Assembly (NCBI GenBank): GCA_021464245.1
Contig: JADCRB010000024.1
Span: forward strand, 1,304,181-1,368,180
Length of the DNA stretch: 64,000 nt
Origin: Carallia brachiata
Lineage: Eukaryota > Streptophyta > Magnoliopsida > Malpighiales > Rhizophoraceae
Reading direction: 5' to 3'
Below, piece after piece: positions 38,101-49,255 of the stretch. The notes under the pieces were generated by a model. It was not told the origin of the DNA and did not search any database. It saw nothing but the letters and a program-made list of their open reading frames with translations. Position numbers and translations under genes: made by a program. How positions within the stretch are numbered: the first letter of the stretch is position 1; the number at the start of each line of letters is the position of its first letter.

Positions 38101-41100
38101 TTACTTGCAAAAAACAAGTCTAATAGGAGTTAGTGAGATATATAAGATCTCCTTTGCAAAGGAAATATGCATTAGCCAAGCCTGTTTATCATTTTGTAGG
38201 TAATTGGCAATCAAAATCTTCCCTGTGTTGGTTTCCACACAAAAAAGAAAAGCACCATTCACGCACATTTCTCAAATTTTTGAGAAATGGTCAAACAAAA
38301 AAAAAATTCCCATCACCACACTATCTTTGGTTGAAGCTTGATCACAGAATACACACATCAGATTATCCTCTATATATACCAGCAATTATGTATTTTTTTC
38401 TAAAGGATACTAGTCACACACTTGCCCATTCTCAACCAAACATTAAAATAATATGCTGGACAACAATAGAATAATGGAACTAGACTAACAGGAACAAAAA
38501 TGACATGTTGCAAACCGACAACCATTTATCAAACAGATGAACTACATAACACTCATCACCTGGAAAGATGATATTATTTATGTCAGCATATACTTAAAGT
38601 ATGTAAAGAATTTGCATAAACAAGACCCTAAAAATAGAAGGGATACAGAGCACCATAGGCTTACTGGCGTAAAAAGCGCCTCAGGGGCCTGGAACCTTTC
38701 AGTGCCAACTTTAATGGTTCTTCCATCTGGGAGCTGATTAATTGTAACCTCGTGAGAAGGCTGACATAATTAAAATTAAATAGCTGTTTGCTAAAACTAT
38801 GGTGTAGCAGAGAAATTAAACATCATCAAGCTAAACCCATATTCCACCATTCAGTGTCATTTACAAACTCAAAAAGCTAGAATAGTTGGCTGAGGTTCTT
38901 GTTTAGTAACCAAGGTAACAAGCCTGGCTCCTTTGGTATATAAATGCAGGTAAAAAGAGTAATTGAGTGTGAATGTTAAAAAGAAAATTGATCGACAATA
39001 TCCTGTTTCTGCAATGAAAGCTATCTAAGACTTGAGCCTTATCCAAAAATGAAAATAAAATACCAAGATAAACAACTTACAGTATAATTTTTAACAAGGA
39101 TGGTGGTCTCAAGTCCCAGTTGATACTCCCTCTTGTAATCATAACTACAGAAGAAATTACCTGAGTCGAACCACAATATAAAATATTTCAACATAACGTT
39201 CTGAGGTATAGAGTTATTTTTTCACCTCACATAGCAGAGCTTCTCTTTAATTCCCCTAACAGTTTCAAAATCAGCATTTTTATTCATTGCATACCTACAA
39301 GATACAGATTTAAATGCTAGTTAAAACACAAGGCATCCATAGAACACATAAATATCACCTTTGACTTATCATACTGACTAAGGATATTTATCTAATAATG
39401 AACTGGCCCTCACCCTCTCCGTGAAAGTAAATCAACAAGGTACGATGTTATGTGCCGACCAGCCACATTCATTCGCTTAGTAAGATGTGGAAATGAATAG
39501 CCATCAACAACAGGAACCTGCACGAGTTTCAGTGATTATGCTCAAGTAATGTATTTACACACTTCAGGAGTGCAAATATGACCATTATCCCAAATTAATT
39601 ATCATGCATTGACATGAAAGATAAATGGACGAATCTGGCATTGTAAATTGCAACTCAGTCATAAAATTTTGCCAAAAAAAGGCATTGATTCATAATGTAG
39701 GGGGGAGACATTGCAAATTGGAAAAGTGACACTAATTATATAGAAGTTGGTTTTTGAGACACAATATGACCTGCTCTAGAGACTAAGCAGAGTTATATAT
39801 AAGCTGGCATTCCTCTGAAACAGTGCTTCATCAAAGGAAACAATTGACGCCTAAGGAACCAAAAAGGAAACAAGCGATAAAGGATTAAAAGGAAAGCACA
39901 GGAGTGAAATATGATTGGTCGTCCTTGAGGCCTTACCACATGAGTGACACCATCACCAGAGTCAATGACTAATCCAGTGAGTAAACCTGTGGAGAATTCA
40001 ATTTAACATTGACCACAGATTCAAGGAGAAGAACGAAAATGGCAAAAAGCAGAAACAAGAGAATGCTAATGAACTGTAATGAACATGGCAATAAAAAACA
40101 CCCTTCAACCCAAAAAAAAAAAAAGTACATTTGCCGCAATAGCTTATGCAGTCTTCAGAAGAAAGCCTTTATTTTATGAATAAAAATATGCTAATTAGGA
40201 AAACATAAACCTTCAATAGTCTCCAAAAGCACCTTGAGCATACAGTGTTAAGACGGCCTGGATTTGGATGAAAACACCAGAAAAGTTGTATTTTTCAAAC
40301 ATGGTTTCAACCTGTGGTTGTTAAATCAAAATTTAAATCATGAGATGATGAGGAAACCAAATCTGGAAAGCATGATGAAACAGCATTATTGAAAAATTGG
40401 GTTTTACTAACCATTTTTTCCCTATTTCTCGAAGGATTAAGAGGCGGATCTGTGAGTAAAATCTTACACTCTGTTGGGTCTATCTGTTGAATGAGAATGC
40501 AGGAAAAATTACTCGTGATTCAACAAAATCATACCGAGGAAAAAAAAAAGGTCAAAGACAGCAGATCGATAGGGCACCAACAAAGAACAAGAACTGTACT
40601 TTAAGTTCATGGAAAAAGGCATGATCCCAAACGTGACCCATATCGTCCCAGTTCTGAATGATTCCATTGTTGACAGGATAAGATATATCTAACTGATGCC
40701 TCAATTCTGCACAAGCTTCTCCAACCACAATATCCTAATTCAGGAAAACAAAAAATCATATAAACACAACAATCAGATGATCTGTTACAAAAGACACTAG
40801 AGGCTGCAGAAATGCATGATAATTTCAATAATAGCTCCAATGGTACTGGAGTCGTACATTTCTAGTAGGTTTAATATACAAATCTAGCACCAACTTTAGT
40901 TAAAATAACAAATCTAGCACCAACTTTAAAAAGTAACAAATCTAACATCAACTTTGCATATGGTAATAAATCTAGCATATTGTGAAATTTTTTGAATAGA
41001 ATTTATCTGTTTCAATAATATGACACTTTTATATGACTATCATTTATCGAAACAGACATATTTTTATAAATTTGTCATTGAAACTGACAGATTTTATTCA

Positions 41101-41627
41101 TATAAAATCATTACGTGCTAAGTTTGTTACCATAAGCAAAATTGGTGCTAGATTTGTTACTTTAATTAAAGTTGGTACTAGATTTGTATATTAATCCTTT
41201 CTAGTATTGTAAGCCTTGAGTTCGAGTTCGAGTCTTCTTTGTTAGCTGACTAATCTAATTGAGGATTCAGATGCTAGTGCAGGCATGATGCATATTATAA
41301 GTATGGAATGGAAAGATTAAAAAAATAAAAAAAAGAGTGAGACCTGGAGCTGTTGCTCCATTAATGATTCTTCGTAGCGGAGCATAGGGCGTCCCACCAC
41401 GCACGGGAATACTGAAGTTGGAAAATTCTCTCCAGCAAATCCACATTTCACATACTGCACCAACCACACAAATGTTTAAAAAAAAAAAAACCGAAAGAAA
41501 AGGAAAAATCTAGCCAAATATAATCCCAAAGATCTAATCATCATCATAATCAATAACAAGAAGAAGAATAAATCTGACTGATTACCCCAGTGCCATTGTC
41601 GCAGACGACGACGTTTCTGTTATCCAT
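35109..41627 (-). CDS. ARP2: Actin-related protein 2, 15 exons, 389 aa
   Basis: ATP-binding actin-like subunit of the ARP2/3 complex, which nucleates branched actin filaments and shapes trichomes and pavement cells. Exons: 41627-41586, 41454-41344, 40734-40600, 40483-40412, 40311-40233, 39986-39937, 39517-39414, 39294-39226, 39144-39081, 38733-38665, 37387-37304, 36528-36470, 36012-35946, 35400-35317, 35189-35109. All are GT-AG, and the sum is 1170 nt, giving 389 residues, the length known for the Arabidopsis protein. Visible signatures are [14 protein letters not shown] (phosphate loop 1), [18 protein letters not shown] (phosphate loop 2), [19 protein letters not shown] and [20 protein letters not shown]. 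Intron 2 carries a MITE and intron 11 a tandem duplication. Intron 9 has a second in-frame acceptor. Confidence 0.96.
36831..37290. repeat. Tandem duplication in ARP2 intron 11 (two units of about 230 bp)
   Basis: Unit 1 (36831-37056) and unit 2 (37057-37290) are highly similar, each starting GACGAGGAACAAGTATGCCT and ending ATTACAAAATTGTG. Unit 2 has a longer A run. Confidence 0.9.
40868..41197. mobile_element. MITE in ARP2 intron 2, 9-bp target duplication
   Basis: TTTCTAGTA at 40859-40867 and 41198-41206 is a perfect 9-bp duplication. The ends are inverted repeats (GGTTTAATATACAAATCTAG against GGATTAATATACAAATCTAG) that extend about 90 bp. Each arm holds tandem copies of a motif like AACAAATCTAGCACCAACTT. 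A 9-bp duplication fits the Mutator superfamily. Confidence 0.85.
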
Positions 41628-41804
41628 TTTCGGTGATGATTTGCTTCCGCTTCTTCAGATCTCGTACCGTAGACGAAATTAAAACTTAAAAAGAAAGAAA
41701 ATATCCAATTAGTTGTTTCTACTGCTAGTCCTGTGTCTGTGTGCGGGCCGATCGACGCGCTAAACCAGCACCCGTATCTTTCACTTCTTCAATGAGGCCG
41801 CCTT

Positions 41805-41816
41805 AACGACGTCGTT
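41805..41816. promoter_or_regulatory. ACGT-core palindrome upstream of ARP2
   Basis: AACGACGTCGTT lies about 180 bp before the ARP2 ATG in a locally GC-rich promoter or leader. The same palindrome in longer form sits in the MITE at 61767-61782. Its function is inferred from position. Confidence 0.35.
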
Positions 41817-42586
41817 TGTTTTCACTTCTTTCTACACCGAATCTTTTTAGTTGATCTTTTTGGATAAATGAATATGGCCCGCCTATTTCCATCTTAATTA
41901 TTTACTGAAATATAATAATAATTATTTTTTATATAATAATAATGATAAAATATATAATAAAAAATAATAATTTTTTTAATTTTATTATATATTTTATTAA
42001 TATAATTATAAAAAAATTCTTATTTATTATATTACAGACAATATATTAATTGATTTTATTAGACTTGAGATTTTTTTTTTTAAACAACTATTATTAACAC
42101 AATCACAATTATTCAATTAAAAGTAAGATGAAGTAGCATTTTAAAAAAAAAAAAATTTAGAAATAAATAAATTTATGAAATTAAAAAATTTGTAAACAAT
42201 TAAAAAAATCGAAGGAACAAACCAATCAAACCAGAGCTTTGTTACTAAAGCCTAGGGCCAATTTTAGGAACTACACTGGAAATTCAACCGGGCAAGCTCC
42301 TGATTTTCCACAGCTGACCATGACTATGATCCAAAAAGAATCAACGAAAAGAAAGTCTACCGTAGAAGAAATTAAAACAAAAGAAAATAAAAGAAAAATG
42401 CAATCTTGATTCTTGAGTGTGTGTTTGTGATAGAGTTACCTTGTTCACATAACAGCCACTATTCTCCACAATCAAGATTCTTGATTCTTGGTTTGCAAAA
42501 TCAAACCGAGGCGATCAAAAATCTGGAGGGGAAGTAGGTTAAAGACAGAATTCTCAATCAAAAAAATAATAATCGGAAAAAGCCTC

Positions 42587-42754
42587 ATGTCCGCCGGCGA
42601 CTCGTTATCGGCAACATCGGCGGCGGATCTTCTCGGGCTCCGAGATTTCGGGTATGATCGGGACGGTTTCCGTTCCGGGTTTCCAGTTCTAAGTTTAGAA
42701 GTAGCGGAGGTTGGTTGTTGTGGTGGTGGTGATTTGTTCTGCAAGGAAGGGTGA
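42587..42754 (+). other. GC-rich island with short overlapping open frames
   Basis: A 55-codon ATG frame (plus, MSAGDSLSATSAADLLGLRD) lies in a pocket of clearly higher GC content, and the minus strand is also open across it with a basic, proline-rich translation lacking a nearby ATG. No domain is recognised. It could be part of a small gene, a 5' UTR or a captured fragment. The rest of 41817-43500 holds nothing I can identify. Confidence 0.2.
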
Positions 42755-43653
42755 TTAATAAACCCAGTTTCTGCACATAAAATAATTAAGGCTCTTGGCA
42801 GAGCAGATTGATGAGTGATCGATCTGAAAAATTCCTAATGCAGAATTTCTAATCATTCAAGACATCATCTTCGAAACGGAAAATATTTATATCCACAATA
42901 ACCTGGCAAAGTTCCTTCATGTGAGGATAAATGCATACGACCTTCCTCCAGGTTCCACGATAAAATAAAATTGCACTAACTAGTCTGTGAAAATGATTTC
43001 TTTTCACATGACTTATCGGTTAATTTGAAGTTTAAGTAATTGAATACAGTTTGTTTTTGCCACTAGAATAAAAGATGAAAATGAAACAAGTAATTTTTTT
43101 CTTCTTTTCGGCCTTAGATAGTTTACTATCATGTACAATGAATTTTGTGAGGGAGAAAATTGCGAATCAAAGTCAGATCTTTCAACTGAAGTTTTAGCTA
43201 TCAACTATCTGCGTAAGGCCCATACTCAATAGTATAATTTCTACAACTGGATATGTAGTTTTCCTTTTAGACATACAGATACAGGTTGCTGTAATTGCTA
43301 AATTATCTTGGCATCCACAGCTGAGGGTCTGAGACATGTATGTAAAAAACTTCTATATGAAATTTCACATCATTTTCTCTTTCTCAATTATCTATACAAG
43401 CTGACAGCTTTTGTACAATATGTATGTTATGATAACACAATACACATGCTGCACAAACATATACACGAGGCCACCTCAGTTGTGATTTTGGTCTAATTTT
43501 TGTACAAATATATCATGATATGGACAGCGAGCCCTCCGCCGAGGGAGTTGCCTATTTTCAGTTTTTCTTGATCTCTATTTACTTCTGTTGGACTTTATCT
43601 ACCAAACATTTCTGTACAGAGGTAGTATAACTGCTCATATTTACGCAGCGAAA

Positions 43654-45471
43654 TCATGAGTAGGATCTGATCAACTTGAGATTTTGGAACGTTCGAGCTT
43701 TGAACAGGTTACCAAAAATGTAACCAATTTTGGTCTCCTGAGGAGTCTTTGTTGAAAGAATGGAGTTCTGTTTAACCTGCAGCTTGATTTGTCCAATCTG
43801 TTGGCGGATTGAGTCAATGATCTTCAGGTCAACTGGGTTACCAGACACATCTGTAACATAGAATATGTCTTTGGCTTTGCCTCCTTTTGTAGAGATTTCT
43901 GCTCTCTTGATACTCACACTGTTTTCTCGGAATATCCTGGTAATGTCAGATAGAAGTCCAACCCGGTCTTCTGCAAGCAATTCCAGCTCAAGTCCCTGCA
44001 AACACAGGCAACATAAGTCCGCACATAAGTACAAGCACGCATGATAAAACAAAAGCTCAAGGAATGTTAAATGCAGTTCCATAAGTACCTCAGATGCCCG
44101 CCTTTCAATGGCAGCTTCAAGACACTGCATGACACGTTCTCGTTCAGCTTCAGAGCTTATAGGTAGTCCATCGACATGTCGAATGTAGAATTCCTGCAAC
44201 CAAACAAAATTTTCTGTTCAGTGAACAAGAGAAAGCAGTCAACGTCTAGTTCTGATATGGGGAGCAGCACTAAGCAAATTATGGTGGAAATAATAAGGTA
44301 GAGAAAAGGTCCAGAAGAATCGAAGTAACATTCATTATATCAAAGTCCCAACATAGGAAGTCAATGGCTGCAGCTTTGATGCTTTATTTCCAACCTTATA
44401 TTTATGGTGATCCACATTCAATTATTATCCAAATATATATTGCTCTTTTGACAAGAACTATCTTTACCTGATAAGCTTCCATCTTTCCTGTGCTGACCAT
44501 TCCATGAAAGACGACATACTCCATGTCTGTTAAAGTGCATACAATGTCAAACAACAGTTTAGGGCGATCTTTTGACCTCATGGTAATCACAGTATAATCT
44601 CTCTCTATATTCAGCAAAGTGACGTGGGGCCTTGATCTCTCATCCTCGAGTCTCCTAAGTCCCACCTTTTCAACCCTTTCATAGTCCCTATCTGCAAGCA
44701 TAATTTGATGCAATCTTCTCTCCCTGCTTGTTACCCCCAGGGGAGAAAGAGTCATTTTTGCTGTATTCCCGTCATTATTTCCTTTGAGGACATTGCACAG
44801 CAAATGTTTTATTGTTGAGAGTCGTTTTGGATCTGTAATTGCGCATCCTGTGGAATCATCTGTGACATGGACTACAGCTGCAGCCCGGGCGTTATGGGTC
44901 CATATCTCAGCATTTACCACATTGCAGTGAAGGTCTGTAAGAACCGCACAAACTTCAGACAATAAACCTGGCCTGTCAGTAGCACTGAGTTCAATTGAGG
45001 TATGCTCTTCACTGGGAGTCACCCCAACAGACCTTCCTAATGATGGTACAAGGCTTGCATTACTTTCAAGCCTCTGCAGAATCAAGGAGTAACATACAAA
45101 ATGAATCAGATGATGGGCTTGGTTGATGTCTAACTTCATGAAAACATAAAATGTAGCAATAGCTGATAGAGAAAAAAGGATCCAGAGTGTGAAATTGAAA
45201 AATAGCATTACATAGAGCTTCAATCCTCAAAGAGGCAAAGAGCAAAATGATAGCTCAAGCTAACAACTGCAAAGAAATTTATACACAAACATTCACAATA
45301 CTTCCTAACTTGCTTTTCTTTCTTTCATTCTTTCTTTTCTCAAAAAATGTGGGCAGATACTAAGATGAGTTATTCAAAACAAAAACAAAATAGGGTAAAA
45401 GAACTTCACTACACTGGACTTGGGGCAACTAATATGTCATGGTTGATTCTCAAGTTTTTAACACTAAACCC

Positions 45472-45505
<34 letters not shown>

Positions 45506-46563
45506 GCTGATAAAGGATGTCCGACTTGTTTCCTGTTGCTTTACTCATATATCCCAGAATTTGTCAATCACATGATCAATCAAAAATTTCCCAAAAATAA
45601 AAAAGGATAATCAAAACCATGCAAAGAAAACATGAAACCAGTACCATGGTTAAGTATTTACTCTTTGAATATAATCGATAACTTCTTTGTCTCTGATTTT
45701 GCAGCCATCTTGGTCGACCACTTTAAATACTGAGCAACATCAAGCAGAAGGATATCAGAACAAGATTTAATCACAGTCACCATCTTAGTGGTTGAAGAAG
45801 AAATCTTACCATCCATGAACCATCCGCCATCAGACGATATATATGCTTTAATTATTGTAAGGTTCATGTCAGTAAGCACTTGTACAACTTCAAGAAGAAT
45901 TCCATGCTTGTTGACACTGTCAACCTGAAAAGAACAACAGAACAACTAATATAACATACAGCCTATAAGACTATAACGATACTAACTGATTGAAGAAAAT
46001 TAAAGCCAAGCACATGCAAATTTAGTATTGGCAACCAAAAATAAGGAAGAGGAACAAGGCATGAGTTTCACCTGGATAACAGTGGCATCCTCACAAGCAT
46101 CATTGTCGATAACAACCCTAGAAGTGGCCACTAGCAATTAGTTTTAAGGCCCCCAAGTCCAAGTCATTAGTTTATACAAGAGATAAGAAACAAGACAAAC
46201 AGAATAATCCAATTTCTCAAAATTTCCAAGAGTGTAAAGCTTTTTCTCTGTACTCATCTTCAAGCAAAAGAAGGAAATTTCAAATTTATACAAGAACGAA
46301 AAGGGGGATAAAAAGAAAAAGTGGCGAAAAAATGGGAAAATCCAGAAACCTAGAAACAAAATTCAACTAGAACTCAATTAATCAAACAATCGAAAACAAC
46401 AGAGGCCGAAAAAAAAAAAACAGTACTAAATTAATCAAACGATCAAGAAGAAAGAAGAAATTTTTTTTTTTTTTTTATAAAAAGGATACCTGGGTGGGTT
46501 CATTCTCCTGATAAGCTTAGAATACTCATCATCCATCCCTTCAAAATCTTTCAACTCTAACAT
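43654..46563 (-). CDS. ACT domain-repeat (ACR) protein, 7 exons, 451 aa
   Basis: Member of the plant ACR family, with four ACT domains and no catalytic domain, thought to sense amino acids or nitrogen status. Exons: 46563-46490, 46117-46072, 45924-45810, 45729-45662, 45073-44468, 44193-44089, 43995-43654; all GT-AG, summing to 1356 nt. Approximate ACT domains: 1 at residues 41-100 ([20 protein letters not shown]), 2 at 126-185 ([18 protein letters not shown]), 3 at 268-330 ([18 protein letters not shown]), 4 at 339-400 ([18 protein letters not shown]). The start [20 protein letters not shown] and end LKLIRSYS look like the ACR4/ACR6 branch. I do not choose between paralogues. Intron 4 contains a 31-nt G run. 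Confidence 0.93.
45474..45504. repeat. Poly(G)31 tract in an ACR intron
   Basis: Thirty-one consecutive G residues follow five C residues, on the strand opposite to transcription, so the pre-mRNA would carry poly(C). The length may be affected by sequencing or assembly. Confidence 0.85.
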
Positions 46564-48587
46564 CTTCCCCCTTCTGAAAACTGATTTCAAGAATCACCCA
46601 CAAAAAGAAAAGCAGCTTACAAGGGCATTACAAAACAATTAGAATTATGCCTCCTCCAATATCCAAGGAAAGACTACAAAAAAGGCCAAAGAGAGAGAGA
46701 TAAAAACAAAAGTTGATGGAGTACCAAAAAGAAGTAAAGTGGGGAGCTTTTGCTTTGGCAGTTTAAGAAACACAAAATCTCAGTAACCTTAAATTAACAA
46801 TAAAAAAATCATAGTAACTAACTGCCCCATCAACTGTACTTTATGTCTGTTACGTTGCCTGGAGACCTTTGGACATACGTGTCAGATTCTTATTGGCTTC
46901 ATTAACGGGTACATTTCGGCACCCTTGGTCCAACGGCTGCGTATCTGACGTGCTTCGAAGTAAACGGTTTTAACCATGTGTCTACGTCCGGTGATTACAA
47001 AATTTTGTTCTAGAGTTATGTGTTTGAACTTTTTGAATTATTGTCATCATTAGTAAATTCTTTTTTGATTTAACAAAAAAAAATATTTATAAGTATGTTT
47101 AATTATCATATTTATGAATTAAAATTATGTTTAATTATTGATATTTTATTTAACATCTTTTATAAAAAAAAACTCATCATCTGAATATTGATAGACTCAA
47201 ATATGATTTCATTATAATAAATTATAACGATTATTAAATTTAAAACTTAATATTCAACCTACCAAACCTCTAAGTTAGATTGATATTTATTAAATACATG
47301 TGCGCCCAACGAGATCATAAACGGTTTAGTGATTGTTATTAGGTAATTTAGAGTTTGTTATTTCGAATGTTTAATATAGATATTTCCACACACTTTACAC
47401 GAACTAACGGGTAATCTTCTATAAATCACCCTTACATTTTTTCTTTTTCGCAAAATGAAAATAAAAAGAGGGAAAGGGTTCAACTTTCGACCAATTGCGT
47501 GTGCTTCGATATGCCCTCCAGCTATTTTCTATTAATTGATTAAAATAGTAATTTATGCAAAGTTTTATAATTAATTATAGAATAAAAATATTTATTTATT
47601 TGAAAAAAATTATTTTGTAAATAGACAGTTACCATAAACTTATATCTTTTTCGTCATATTAATCTCAATATTCCATCTTAAATACCAATGTTTATTTATT
47701 ATAAAATGTTTTGGCAGACATTAATTGATATTTAATATATTGTTGTTATATACGTATTTATGTTTTCAATATCACTATGTGAGTTTAGATTAAGAAAATA
47801 AAAATATTTAAGTAATTTATTTAATGATATTTAATAATTTAACTATTTTTTTATGTTTTTTAGTTTAAATATTTAATGTTTGATATTACTTTGATTTTTT
47901 TGAATCCACATCATTTACATTCACCAAAGATTTCTCTCTTTTTTTTTTTAAGGAAATACTTGATAGGATTTCTTAGATATAATCAAAGATTTCTTAAGAT
48001 GTATTGTTTGATAATTGAAATTAAAGAAAAAAATAGATAAATTATTAGAAGTTGTTCGATAAATTGTCTAACTATTTTGATACTATTTAAAATTAATCTG
48101 TATAATAAAAATAATTAAATTTATAAAAAAATAAAAAATAAAAAAATAATTAAAATTATTAAATAAAATTATATAATTAATTATTATTTCGTATGTAAAG
48201 ATACGTAATGTTTTTTAGTTTAAGTTTCGACTAAAGTAAGAGGGATATATTCTTGATTTGATAATCATATTATCAATAATGGATTGATAGTGACCATCCA
48301 AGGTAATTTCTTTTCTTTTTTCCTTTTTTTTTTATTTGCTCACCTCATGGTCGGTAATTGGGGGTGACGTGTAGCGTTCGTGGTCGGTGCGTCTTTTCCC
48401 GAAATTCGGGGCAGCAATTCCGGCGTGACCAACTAGTTTTGCTGTACATCGAAACTGGCCATCCGGTCAAAAGTGGCGACGGAGGCGGAGTTCAAATTTC
48501 ACCACCTCACTCTCTTTTCTTAAATTTGGAATCTCTAAAAATGAAAAAAATAATAATAAAGTTCTTGCTGCAGCTCACATTATTTAG
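46564..48587. other. Intergenic DNA upstream of the ACR gene
   Basis: The first 250 bp are probably 5' UTR and promoter. The rest is AT-rich, with possible decayed retroposon sequence near 47290-47440. No gene is supported. Confidence 0.5.
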
Positions 48588-49255
48588 GTGTTCTTATCAA
48601 AGTTTTCAGAACAGAATCGGTCATTAAATCAAAAAATTGAGAGATTCAAGGTTCAACCGATTTGACCGATAAAACTACGGTTCAATCGATTCGACCGATA
48701 AAACTGCGGTTAAACCGGTAAAACTGGTATTTAATATTAAATATATAAAAATTAAATTTTTATATAGTTTATATAATTATATAAAATGTTATATTATATA
48801 AGAATGATAATAAATATTTAAAATAAAGTGTATTTTAAAGATTATATTAATATTTACATATATTAAGGATATTACAATTAGTATATTTAACAAAATATAA
48901 TTTATAAAAATTAATTGAAAAAATAATATTTATAAATAGTGATTAAATATTAATTTTTAAATTTTAAATATTAAATTGAAAATTTTAATCAATTGAGGAC
49001 TAAATTAAAATTTTTAGTTAAAATTAGAGTTTTAATTATAATTTAGATAAAGTTTTGAGTCAAATTATAATTTAAAATTTTTTAGTTTAAATTGAACGGT
49101 TCAACCGGTCCGATTTTTTCCCGATTTTTAACCGGTTTTTCCGGTTCGGTCCGAATTCCATTTTTAAGTTGAACCGGACTGAACTTAGGACCGGTTCCGA
49201 ATTTTTTCGATTGAACCGGCCGGTCCAGTCCAGTTCTTAATTCATTGGTCCTTAC
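48588..49255. mobile_element. Degenerate GGTTCAACCGG-rich MITE-like element
   Basis: Both ends are dense in CCGGTT/AACCGG words (for example GGTTCAACCGATTTGACCG on the left and GAACGGTTCAACCGGTCCG on the right) around an AT-rich middle of about 350 bp without coding potential. The layout matches the intact element at 61529-62201, but the terminal repeats are decayed and no target duplication is clear. Confidence 0.5.

Noticed and set aside
42472..42776. Minus-strand basic, proline-rich frames over the GC-rich island
   Set aside because: Starts are TTG or CTG only, no splice-consistent extension or family match could be found; kept only as a low-confidence island.
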